From NCBI GenBank assembly GCA_000697335.1, contig JNEM01011446.1, forward strand, positions 1 to 11,164: a DNA stretch of 11,164 nt, in the 5' to 3' direction. Shown one piece after another: positions 1-8,072 of the stretch; within the stretch, counting starts at the first letter, position 1; each line of letters starts with the position of its first letter. Made by a program: the position numbers and the translations under genes. The stretch comes from Conidiobolus incongruus B7586 (taxonomy: Eukaryota > Entomophthoromycota > Entomophthoromycetes > Entomophthorales > Conidiobolaceae). A model generated the notes under the pieces. It searched no databases. It was given only the letters and a program-made list of their open reading frames with translations, and was not told where the DNA came from.

Positions 1-216
1 AAAATATTTGAAAAAAAATTGAAAATATCCTAAATTTTTGATTTTGTGATAATATTATTAATATTTATATATTTTATAAAATATTTTAATTTTAATATAT
101 ATATAAATATATATATATATATTATTTTATATAAAGGTAATAAATTAAGGGTGAAAATTGAAAATTAAAAATATTATATAAAAGCATTTTAATAAATAAT
201 TTTCTTATTTAATATA
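1..216. other. AT-rich spacer left of mariner copy A
   Basis: Nothing but A/T-rich low-complexity sequence is visible, including an (AT)n-like run near 95-125. No coding frame or RNA gene is supported. The last two bases (TA, 215-216) are the left copy of the target duplication of mariner copy A. Confidence 0.6.
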
Positions 217-247
217 TTACTTTATAATTTAAATAATGGGAATTTTT
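217..247 (+). repeat. Terminal inverted repeat of copy A, transposase 3' side
   Basis: Begins TTAC directly after the TA duplication and carries AATGGGAA. It pairs imperfectly with the repeat at 1501-1531; about 15 of the first 22 positions after TTAC match by eye. Confidence 0.8.
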
Positions 248-309
248 GGTGATTGAAAAAAATCAATATTATAATATATAAAAAGTGAAAATAAGTATAT
301 AATATAAAA

Positions 310-1344
310 TCAATAATTTCCTTTATTTCTAATAACTTTTTGCCATACCTTTAGCAATGATCTAACACCTAAAAAACAGTTCTTTTTATTAAGGACTGAA
401 ATTTGATGTTTCATAAACCAATTAAATTTTCCTGTAGAAATTCTCTTCCTTGTAAGCTGGTTTTTTAATTGCCTAAAACAATTATAATCACATGGGTTAT
501 AATCTAAGGAATATACTAGATGTGGTAATTCTTTCCAGTTATTTTTAACTAAAAAGTTTTTTATAACTTTAGATTGATGTATTTTGTAATTATCATTCAA
601 AATAATAGGTCTTCTCAAATTATATTAAGAATAGCAATTAGAAATATTATTATTTAAAAAAGCAATATAAAGTTTACTATTAATGGATTTTCCTTTAGGA
701 ACTAAATATAAATAGCATATGCTATTATAATCTATTGCTACAATTAACATTTACTTATCAATAAAGTGTTTATTTAAAGGAATTTATGGAGGGGGTTAAT
801 TTAGCTTAATCTAACACCTTGATTTATGTTTTAACAAAGGATTATACAAAAGAATCCAAGGTTCATCAGTTATAATAATTCATTTTAAAAGCCTTGGTTT
901 CTAGCTATACCTTAGTAAGTTTTGTTTAGCAATAGCTACTCTAGCTTTTTTTTGAGCTTTAGTTAAATTTTAAGGTACCTATTTTATATTTTTATTAATT
1001 AATTTTAATTTAAACTTTAATATATATAAAATACTTATGTGACTAATATTAAAGTGTCTTGATAGTTCTCCAGCTAAAATAAAAGGGTGCTTTTCAATAT
1101 AATTTTTTACTTTATTAATAATTAAATTAGTAACAGTTGAAATTAGTGTTCTAGATTTTAGCAGCTTTTGGGTAGTTTCTCCCCTAGCCTTAAAGTAATT
1201 TACCCTGTAATAAATTGTTGATTTATATAATACTTTATTACCAAAAGCTGTTTGTAAATTTTAAATGATTTTAAAGGGTTTGTGGTTAAGTTTTACTGAT
1301 ACTAAAATAAAAGACTTTTGATGGTTATTATTTGGCTTAAGCAT
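310..1344 (-). pseudogene. mariner transposase (DD34D), copy A, inactivated by in-frame stops
   Basis: Cut-and-paste transposase of the mariner family. From the ATG at 1344-1342 the frame runs 345 codons to a TGA at 312-310 without a frameshift, giving 344 residues, close to the usual 345 of mariner. The N-terminal third resembles the helix-turn-helix TIR-binding domain. The catalytic triad is Asp160 (in TDEPWI), Asp251 (in LNDNYKIH) and Asp286 (in NPCDYNCF). The last two are separated by 34 residues, the mariner DD34D spacing. The usual YSPDLAPSDYHLF signature appears as YSLDYNPCDYNCF. About ten in-frame stops interrupt it, including codons 28, 148, 178, 198 and 240. The longest open part is 618-310, the C-terminal third, which has no ATG at its head. 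Several stops are CAA in copies B and C, so they arose by C-to-T change. Confidence 0.9.
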
Positions 1345-1500
1345 AATTAAATTAAACAACTAATTTTAAAAAATTAATATTTCAATTAAAAAAATTATTA
1401 TATATATATATATATAATTCAAAACTATTTATTTTCCTATTTGTTTTATATATATTTGTTTATTTGAAACTAGTAATATGTTTGAAAAATCAGAAATTAA

Positions 1501-1531
1501 AAAATTTCCCATTTCTTCAATTCCATGGTAA
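1501..1531 (-). repeat. Terminal inverted repeat of copy A, transposase 5' side
   Basis: On the minus strand it reads TTAC followed by a diverged stretch and then AATGGGAAA. It ends directly against TA at 1532-1533. Confidence 0.8.
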
Positions 1532-1533
1532 TA

Positions 1534-2602
1534 TTATTAAGCTTCTTGATTTTATATTATTTTTTATAATTTACAATAATTTTAAAAATAATTGAATTTA
1601 AAGAATAGAATATGATGATATAAGGATTATTAATTTTAAGAGCTATTTTTGTAAACTATATTTTATTGAAATTATAATTTATTTTTTTAGAATATAGATT
1701 TATATATTTGGATATATATTTCTTATAATTAAAAAATAAGAAAGTAGAAAGCTTTATTTAATAAAAATCAAATATATATTTAATAGAAAAAATAAAGAAT
1801 ATATTGATATTAGTATTATCCAATTATTTTGAAATATTATAATAACTTTATTATATTATTTTATATAGACTAATTCCATAAGTTTTGTTTAAATTAAATA
1901 TATTTATAGACTATATTTTATTTCAATTTCTTAACTTTAGTATATTATTTTACATTTAGTTTATTATATATTCTGAATATATTAAATATTCAATATTATT
2001 GCAATATTAAATTTTTTATAAAAATAAAGCTCTATTTATTTTTTAATTAATCTTATCTATATTAAAAACAGTCAATATATATTACAGGATTTTAAATAAT
2101 ATTAAGGTTTAATTAATATATTATATATTAAATAATTAATTTAATTTGAAAAATGAATATCATAAAACTAAATATTATGATAATAACTTTGAATCCATAT
2201 ATATTTAAATTAAATAATTCCATTAATATATATCAATTTAAAAAACTTTTAAAGGAAATATATAATTTAACAAATATATTGAATATTTAAATAATTAACA
2301 ATATTTAATTTATTCCATGTATTATCCTCTTTTATAAGAAATTATGGTCTAACTATTATTATTATTAAATGAAAAGAAAATATCATAATTTGAAGATTTT
2401 ATTCAATTCTAGTAATAATTAAATAAATATATTGATTATATAATTTTATTATTCATGAATTATTTAAAAACATATCTAATATTATTGGTTATCAGGTTAA
2501 AATATAATTAATCATAAATTATTATAAATATATTATTAATCAAATAATAAATATTATATCCTATTCAATTTCGAATATGATTTATATACAATTTTCAGTT
2601 AA
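1534..2602. other. Gene-free AT-rich spacer
   Basis: About 1 kb of A/T-dominated sequence between mariner copy A and the coding-like remnant. On reading both strands I see only short open frames, no RNA gene and no repeat shared with the rest of the window. Confidence 0.5.
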
Positions 2603-3190
2603 AGTTCCTTAGTTTCAAAATTAACTTTTTATTTTTGTTATTATGGAAGTGATATCCCAATAAATTCATTATATCATATCATATTTCAAAAATATGGACA
2701 TTTATATCAAGATCAAAAAGTGTTTAATTATAATAAATATCAAATAAATAAAATCTTCTACCAAGTTTCATTAACTTTCGAAATTTTGATTATAAAACTA
2801 TACCTGATCAATCCTCTTTAAGGTCACTATTATTTGGGTCATTAATATTAATATATAGAATATAATTGATGAATATTAATATTTCTTTTATCTATTTATT
2901 CTCATAATATAGTGACCAATTTCAAGGATTTATTTAAAAACTTATTTCATTATATAATAATCTTTATAAATTTTTTTATTTAATTTAATATTATAATATC
3001 TAAGCTATTTTTTATATATATAACTATATAATTTGAATCTTCAGTATATTATATGAAGTAATTGAAAGGGAAATTCAAAGATGTCAATGATGAATAGTTG
3101 GTAAATTGATTTCACCCGCGAGATGATAAAATCTCTGATGTTGATGAACTTATTAGGAAAATGATAATTTATAATAATTTATGATAATTT
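2603..3190 (+). pseudogene. Possible decayed membrane-protein gene, family unknown
   Basis: One plus-strand frame keeps a coding-like look over this stretch with fewer stops than the AT content predicts. 2603-2818 is open for 72 codons (ends in INPL), but this length is about what chance allows. 2873-3190 has about five internal stops in 106 codons. It runs through hydrophobic stretches into a charged tail at 3062-3190 containing FHPRDD and ISDVDELIRKM. That tail is locally richer in G/C (cacccgcgag) than anything around it and does not look random. Internal stops there (TAA, TAG, TGA) could come from Gln or Trp codons by C-to-T or G-to-A change, as in the transposons. An AATAAA follows at 3278-3283. 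I recognise no family, and the link between the two halves is uncertain. Confidence 0.28.
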
Positions 3191-3200
3191 ATGATAATAT
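3161..3200. repeat. Short tandem repeat, four 10-bp units
   Basis: Four consecutive units of ATGATAATTT. The second has one change and the fourth differs at the end. The array overlaps the 3' end of the possible pseudogene. Confidence 0.8.
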
Positions 3201-3566
3201 TAACAAATATTACATCTTTAAATTTTGAAATATGTTAAAAATATTTATAACTAAAGCTATAAAGACTTCAAATTCATAATAAAAGATCTAAATAATACTG
3301 AAATAAGTGATGGCTACATTATTTTGTAAACTAATTGAAATTAAAAAAGGATATAATTTTATAAATAGCTGAAATGAAATTTAATTGCAATGTGAATCAA
3401 TACCAATCATAATTGTCAAATTATATATTAAATAGATGATTACAATTGGCTTAATTTTATCTAAATCTTGTTTGAGGATTAATATATATTTCTTTGAATA
3501 AACATATATAATTGGTGTTATATATAATCCTTATTCAAGATTCTTGTTTGAAAATTTATTAAGAAA
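3201..3566. other. AT-rich upstream region of seven-TM gene 1
   Basis: No larger gene is visible. A 20-residue open frame begins at the ATG at 3310 and ends at a TGA at 3370-3372 (starts MATLFCKLIE). It is too short to call. An AATAAA at 3278-3283 could be a polyadenylation signal for a transcript from the left. The last 50 bases hold the presumed promoter and leader of gene 1. Confidence 0.4.
3518..3527 (+). promoter_or_regulatory. TATA-like element upstream of gene 1
   Basis: A TATATATAA run about 48 bases before the start codon, in a similar place to the TATATAAA run upstream of gene 2. In such AT-rich DNA the motif is weak evidence alone. The parallel position in both paralogs is the only support. 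Confidence 0.3.
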
Positions 3567-4289
3567 ATGGATTTAGAAAGTGACTTTATATACTTAATAC
3601 CATTAGCATTTATTACAATATTAACACTGAATTTCTTATTTCTTGAATTCATATTACAATTGGGCGTATTCATATTAGGCAAATGGTATATAAGAATTTT
3701 AATATTTATCTCTTTACAAGTGCAAACAGTTGTCATATTTTTATCTAATATATCTGAAGAGATCAACAAAGAATATTATAATATTGCCAACTGCTGTTGG
3801 TTAATATGGAGTATTGGATATTGTTATATATTGATGGAGCAAAATAAGTATTGGATGTCTGATCGAATGAAAAAGATCTTTTATTTTTGTTTCTGGATTG
3901 GTGTAATCTTAGTATTAATGGTCTTTGTTGTGTTATTCCTCATTATAGATTCAGCAGTTGGTTTTAAATATATTTTTATAGAAAATTATTGCGATTTAGC
4001 ATTTTGGTTATTTCTAAATTTAATCGAATTTTTTGTCCTAATTAAAATATACCTCTATGCCAAAAATAAGTTAAATGGGATTTCAAAACCATTATGGCAA
4101 AAGGTACAATTATGTCTTTTAATTTGTTTTCTTTGTATGATGGGTGATTTTGGTATCTGTATTTTAGAGAATTATGTGCAAGAAAAATTGGCTTATGAGA
4201 TTATAACATGTGTTATGGCCTTCAAATTGGTTTTTGAATTTATGTGTTTTCAATTTATTAAAGCAATTATATTCAATATTAATAACTAA
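3567..4289 (+). CDS. Seven-transmembrane protein, paralog 1, family unknown (240 aa)
   Basis: Polytopic membrane protein with no intron. The start is the first ATG after an in-frame TGA at 3549-3551. Seven hydrophobic segments lie near residues 8-35, 41-60, 71-90, 104-127, 144-165, 181-200 and 206-232. Basic residues cluster in loops 1-2 (GKWYIR), 3-4 (SDRMKK) and 5-6 (KNKLNGISK). Acidic residues cluster at the N terminus and in loops 2-3, 4-5 and 6-7. The positive-inside rule therefore predicts N-outside and C-inside. It aligns without gaps to the protein at 7350-8072, about 47% identical. Shared motifs are GKWY, VQT, FLSN, EQN, IFYF, LAFW, GD (193-194), IITC and AFK (218-220). Size and topology recall SWEET-type transporters, GPCR-like or microbial-rhodopsin folds, but I see no diagnostic motif of any of them. 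Gln is encoded by CAA throughout, and base composition is visibly less AT-rich than the flanks. Confidence 0.9.
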   Translation: MDLESDFIYLIPLAFITILTLNFLFLEFILQLGVFILGKWYIRILIFISLQVQTVVIFLSNISEEINKEYYNIANCCWLIWSIGYCYILMEQNKYWMSDRMKKIFYFCFWIGVILVLMVFVVLFLIIDSAVGFKYIFIENYCDLAFWLFLNLIEFFVLIKIYLYAKNKLNGISKPLWQKVQLCLLICFLCMMGDFGICILENYVQEKLAYEIITCVMAFKLVFEFMCFQFIKAIIFNINN

Positions 4290-5456
4290 ATTTATTTTAA
4301 AAATATAAAATATATTCGTTATAGCTGTTATTTTTCAAAATTTAGTTTTATATATTTCAATAAAATATACTTTTCTATATTTTAACAAATTACTTAATAT
4401 ATTTGTATATACTCAAATTGTCTGGAATTCTATCAATTATTATAACTACAAAAATTGAACCAATAATTTTTGAATAATATTACTCATAAAAGCAAGTAGA
4501 AATGATATTTAATTTAAATATTTTGCTTAAAAATTCATATCTATAATATATTACTAAAATCAAAAATTTTTTCTGAGCTTATAACTTATTATTATTTGGT
4601 AGAATATAAAACTAAATATTTATATTTACTGAGCTCTAGTGACATCAAGCTCTATTATTGCTCTTAATAAATTTCACAATAATTATTATATAATTATTTT
4701 GTTATTATTAAATCACTGGGTTATTATCATATATTGAAATTTCTTATAGATTTATATAATTAAATATCTTACATAGTTTTTATTATTCAACTTTTGTAAT
4801 TAATATGAAATAAATTTTGAAATAATAATTTCTAAATCAAATATAATATTTCAGATAATTTTGAAAAAAATTTTAATATAGTTTAATATATTATAATATC
4901 CTAAAAAATATTTGGCTATTCAGACTTTTATATATTAGCAGTGATAATGAAAAAATATATTTATTTTATGCTAATCAATATTTCTTCAAAAAATACTAAT
5001 ATAATAATAATTAATATATCTTTACTATTTTGAATATAAGTAAGATATTTATGAAAAAATAATTCAAAAAAGAAAACCATAGTGATTATTAATAATATAT
5101 ACATTATTTTTGATAACCTATTTAAAAAATATGTCCTTATTTTGACAAATTAAAATAAAAACAAAAAGTGTTTTGGACTTGATCTTGGAAAATATATAAA
5201 TATAATCTTCTTATTATTATTTGTAGTAAAAGAACAACCTTTATGTATACTCAATTTATAATTATTCATGTATTTTATAAATTATTTTCAAATATAATTT
5301 TAATATATAATTTTTTTTATTTCATATTTATTTATTTCAATCAATATTAAGAAAATATAATATTTTATGAAATATATATTTTAAATCAATCTAGCCTAAT
5401 GGAAATAAAAACATTATAAAAGTCTTAAGTATTAAAATAATCTTTGAGATAAATAA
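4290..5456. other. AT-rich spacer between gene 1 and mariner copy B
   Basis: An AATAAA at 4359-4364, 70 bases after the gene 1 stop, is the likely polyadenylation signal; gene 2 has one at a matching distance. The rest is A/T-rich. A slightly richer patch near 4628-4670 contains short GAGCT/AGCTC inverted words but no recognisable element. No coding frame or RNA gene is supported. Confidence 0.5.
4359..4364 (+). terminator. Likely polyadenylation signal of gene 1
   Basis: AATAAA 70 bases past the stop codon. It is supported mainly by the matching AATAAA 88 bases past the stop of the paralog. Confidence 0.4.
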
Positions 5457-5458
5457 TA

Positions 5459-5490
5459 TTACTATAAAATTAAAAAAATGGGAAATTTTT
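5459..5490 (+). repeat. Terminal inverted repeat of copy B, transposase 5' side
   Basis: Reads TTACTATAAAATT and then AAATGGGAAA. It directly follows TA at 5457-5458. Confidence 0.8.
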
Positions 5491-6491
5491 TAATTTTTGA
5501 TTTTTCAAATATAATATTAGTTTTAAATAAAACAATATATAAAAAACAAATAGGAAAATAGATAGTTTTGAATTATATATATATATAATAATTTTTTTAT
5601 TAAATAATTAATTTTTTAAAATTTGTTATTTAATTTAATTATGTTTAAACTAAATAGTAACCATCAAAAGTCTTTTATTTTAGTATTAGTAAAACTTAAC
5701 CATAAACCCTCTAAAATCATTTAAAATTTATAAGCAACTTCTGTTAATGAAGTATTATTTAAATCAAAAATTTATTGCTAGGTAAATTACTTTAAAGCTA
5801 AAAAAGAAACTATCTAAAACTGTTAAAATTTAAAAACTAATTTTAACTATTACTTTTCTAATTATTTATAAAATGCAAAATTATATTAAAAAACACCTTT
5901 TTATATCAGTTAAAAAATTATCAAAGCATTTTAATATTAGTTACATAAGTATTTGATATATATTAAAGTTTAAATTAAAATTAATTAATAAAAATATAAA
6001 ATAGGTACTTTATAATTTAACTAAAGCTTAAAAAAAGTTAGAGTAGCTATAATTAAACAAAACTTATTAAGGTATAGCTAGAAACCAAAGCTTTTACAAT
6101 AAATTATTATAATTAATGAATCTTAAATTCTTTTATATAAGCCTTTGTTAAAACATAAATCAAGGTGTTAAATTAAGTTAAATCAACCCCCTCCACAAAT
6201 TCCTTTAAATAAACACTTTATTGATAAGTGAATGTTAATTATAGCAATAAATTATAATAGCATATGTTATTTATATTTAGTTCTTAAAGGAAATTCAATT
6301 AATAGTAAACTTTATATTGCTTTTTTAAATAAAACTATTTCTAATTAGTATTCTTAATATAATTTGAGAAAACCTATTATTTTGTATAATAATTACAAAA
6401 TACATAAATCTAAAACTATAAAAAACTTTCTAATTAAGAATAACTGGAAAAAACTACCATATCTAGTATATTCCCTAGATTATAACCTATG

Positions 6492-6809
6492 TGTCACATA
6501 TCTATCTAATTAATCTATATATATTTACCTTTTATGTTAGTTTACCTATAATTTATCTTTTATCCTACTTTCCCTTAAATTAATCTATTCTCATCCTAGT
6601 ATAAAAAAGAGGAATATAACAGGGATTTATTTATCTACCTATTTATTTGTTTATTCATTCATTAACTTACCTAATTACCTTGCTATAATATTAAATCTTT
6701 ATCAAAAATTTCTAATAAACCTCTATAATTATATTCTAATCTTATCACTTACCAATAATCTAACTTAATTTAATATAATTATCCTAGTTTCTAGCACTAG
6801 GATAATACA
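6492..6809 (+). mobile_element. Solo LTR of an LTR retrotransposon, nested in mariner copy B
   Basis: A 318-bp insertion, absent from copies A and C, that begins TGTCACA and ends ATACA (TGT...ACA ends). It is flanked by near-identical 5-bp duplications, CTATG at 6487-6491 and CTATT at 6810-6814. A TATAAAA at 6600-6606 and an AATAAA at 6714-6719 are placed as expected for an LTR promoter and polyadenylation signal in the plus orientation. The 5-bp duplication suits Ty3/Gypsy or Ty1/Copia families; without internal genes the choice is open. No coding part is present, so it is a fossil left by LTR-LTR recombination. It is younger than the insertion of copy B. Confidence 0.82.
6778..6806 (+). other. 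Hairpin at the 3' end of the solo LTR
   Basis: A perfect 10-bp inverted repeat, ATTATCCTAG (6778-6787) with CTAGGATAAT (6797-6806), and a 9-base loop. It ends three bases before the LTR terminus. Confidence 0.7.
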
Positions 6810-7055
6810 CTATTTGATTATAATTGTTTTAGGCAATTCAAAAACCAGCTTACAAGAAAGAAAATTTCTGCAGGAAAATTTAATTGGTTTGTGAAACATC
6901 AAATTTCAGTCTTTAATAAAATAATTGTTTTCAAGTATTAAATCTTTGCCAAAATTATAGCAAAAAGTTATTAGAAATAAAGGAAATTATTAATTTTATA
7001 TTTTATATTTATTTTTACTTTTTATATATTAAAATGTTTATTTTTTTTCAATCAC

Positions 7056-7087
7056 AAAAAATTCCCATTATTTAAATTACAAAGTAA
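7056..7087 (-). repeat. Terminal inverted repeat of copy B, transposase 3' side
   Basis: On the minus strand it reads TTACTTTGTAATTTAAATAA and continues GGGAATTTTT. It is almost identical to the corresponding ends of copies A and C and abuts TA at 7088-7089. Confidence 0.85.
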
Positions 7088-7291
7088 TAGTAATGAATTA
7101 ATTAACTGGTAAATTTAATTGAATTTTTTTCTGTTATCAGAATTGAGTTGATCATATAGTTTCATTTTAAAAACAAGTTTCAATTTGAATAAATTTAAAA
7201 TGCAAATTTATATCTAATTAAAGTGAATAATTATGATTATATGAATAAGGAAAGAAATTGACTAGGTTAAAAATGGCTTGAAACTCTTATT

Positions 7292-7299
7292 TATATAAA
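7292..7299 (+). promoter_or_regulatory. TATA-like element upstream of gene 2
   Basis: TATATAAA 58 bases before the start codon, comparable in place to the TATA-like run before gene 1. It lies between the end of mariner copy B and the gene, so gene 2 has only about 260 bases of non-transposon upstream DNA. Low certainty in AT-rich sequence. Confidence 0.35.
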
Positions 7300-7332
7300 A
7301 TAGTATCTGTATCAAAGCAAAATTCGCAAATC

Positions 7333-7353
7333 ATGAATTTATTGGAAAAATGA
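7333..7353 (+). promoter_or_regulatory. Six-codon upstream ORF overlapping the start of gene 2
   Basis: ATG at 7333 opens a frame coding MNLLEK that stops at TGA 7351-7353, overlapping the gene 2 start codon as aATGA. The nine bases ATGAATTTA occur twice, at 7333 and at the true start 7350. The aligned leader of gene 1 has GAAAATTTA instead, so the upstream ATG is specific to gene 2. If transcribed, it could lower translation of gene 2 or allow re-initiation. Confidence 0.5.
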
Positions 7354-8072
7354 ATTTAGATAGTAACCCGATATATGTAATACCATTATCTTTCATCATC
7401 CTGTTAATAATAGATTTTCTTTTACTTGATTATATATTAGAATGTGGTATATTTACAAGGGGTAAATGGTATTTAAGGATAGTAATGCTTTCCTCTTTGT
7501 TAGTTCAAACAATTTTAATATTTTTATCGAATCTATCTGAAAGACCGGTTAGGTTATATTATGTAATCGCTGGCTTTTGTTGGCTGATAATGTGCCCTAT
7601 TTATTACTATACTTTGTTGGAGCAGAACTTTTATTCTATGTCGCGTCGTGTGAAAATGATATTTTATTTTGGATTTTGGACATCAGTTATAATAGCTACA
7701 CTAGGTTTTTTGATATTTTTTCTCGTATGTGATGAACTGTTAGAATATAAATATACTATAATAATTCAATATGCCGAATTAGCATTCTGGATCTTGGTGG
7801 CCATAACAGAATTTGGTCTAATTATTAATCTTTATATATATACTATATCCAAATTGAAAAACCGATCAGAACGATTATTTCGAAAGGTACTATTTGCGCT
7901 TTCAACATGTTTTATTTGTATATTAGGTGATATAGGCATTGTTATTTGGGAAGAATATTCAATTATAAAAATATCATATCAGATAATAACGTGTATTTTG
8001 GCTTTCAAAATTGTTTTGCAAACTATGTGCTATCATATTATTAAGGGTTGTATTATTGATCCAGTTTGTTAA
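7350..8072 (+). CDS. Seven-transmembrane protein, paralog 2, family unknown (240 aa)
   Basis: Paralog of the protein at 3567-4289: same length, gapless alignment, about 47% identity, same seven predicted helices and the same N-outside, C-inside charge pattern. The start matches that of gene 1 (MNLDS against MDLES), and an in-frame TAA lies upstream at 7296-7298. Conserved positions include Trp40 in GKWY, Gln53, the EQN motif at 91-93, the basic loop MSRRVK before helix 4, LAFW at 144-147, Glu154, GD at 193-194, and IITC with AFK at 212-220. Least conserved are the outer loops and the last eight residues. Many differences are conservative (I/L/V, D/E), which points to purifying selection on both copies. 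Function is unknown. Context gives no operon or partner, only transposon debris on both sides. Confidence 0.9.
   Translation: MNLDSNPIYVIPLSFIILLIIDFLLLDYILECGIFTRGKWYLRIVMLSSLLVQTILIFLSNLSERPVRLYYVIAGFCWLIMCPIYYYTLLEQNFYSMSRRVKMIFYFGFWTSVIIATLGFLIFFLVCDELLEYKYTIIIQYAELAFWILVAITEFGLIINLYIYTISKLKNRSERLFRKVLFALSTCFICILGDIGIVIWEEYSIIKISYQIITCILAFKIVLQTMCYHIIKGCIIDPVC

Larger units (their letters stand above)
217..1531 (-). mobile_element. mariner-family DNA transposon, copy A (1315 bp)
   Basis: This is a full-length but inactive Tc1/mariner element. It is flanked by TA at 215-216 and 1532-1533, the target duplication expected for this superfamily. Imperfect terminal inverted repeats of about 31 bp begin TTAC and share the core AATGGGAA. 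The length of 1315 bp is typical of mariner. The transposase lies on the minus strand and fills most of the element. It is followed by a short 3' tail and preceded by an AT-rich leader with a (TA)n run near 1397-1416. All three copies in the window share the same ends and the same protein frame. Copy A is the best preserved: its reading frame has no indel and all three catalytic Asp codons remain. Confidence 0.93.
5641..6993 (+). pseudogene. mariner transposase, copy B, heavily decayed and interrupted by an LTR
   Basis: Begins with the conserved ATG at 5641 and ends at TAA 6991-6993, at the position of the stop in copy A. Compared with copy A it has many in-frame stops and five single-base deletions: three between about 5815 and 6040, and two after the LTR near 6920-6940. 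The catalytic Asp160 and Asp251 codons have both become AAT (Asn). The LTR splits the Cys codon directly before the third Asp. At two codons where copy A has stops (the NQPPPQIP stretch near 6181), this copy keeps CAA, which shows the direction of change there. Still readable are VAINYNSICYLYLV and NNWKKLPYLVYSLDYN. It cannot make an active enzyme. Confidence 0.88.
5459..7087 (+). mobile_element. mariner-family DNA transposon, copy B, carrying a nested solo LTR
   Basis: Same family as copies A and C but in the opposite orientation. It is flanked by TA at 5457-5458 and 7088-7089, with inverted repeats beginning TTAC and containing AATGGGAA. The 1629-bp length includes a 318-bp solo LTR plus its 5-bp duplication; without them the element is 1306 bp, in line with copies A (1315) and C (1311). 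The remaining difference in the coding part, five bases relative to copy A, is accounted for by five single-base deletions that I can place by alignment, which supports the LTR boundaries. The element lies between the two seven-TM genes and ends 262 bases before gene 2 starts. Confidence 0.92.

Noticed and set aside
310-618. The open 102-residue stretch in copy A as a stand-alone gene
   Set aside because: It is the C-terminal third of the transposase, has no ATG at its head, lacks the first catalytic Asp and the DNA-binding domain, and is continuous in frame with the upstream remnant.
1397-1416. (TA)n run as an independent microsatellite or origin
   Set aside because: The run occurs at the same place in all three mariner copies with varying length, so it belongs to the element leader.
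3518-3769. An 83-codon open frame on the minus strand over the start of seven-TM gene 1
   Set aside because: It overlaps a strongly supported gene, its peptide has no recognisable domain, and no equivalent open frame is evident over the paralog at 7350.
3567-8072. Naming the seven-TM pair SWEET transporters, GPCRs or rhodopsins
   Set aside because: Only size and topology fit. I do not see the paired SWEET repeats with their prolines, GPCR signature motifs, or the rhodopsin helix-3 acid pattern.
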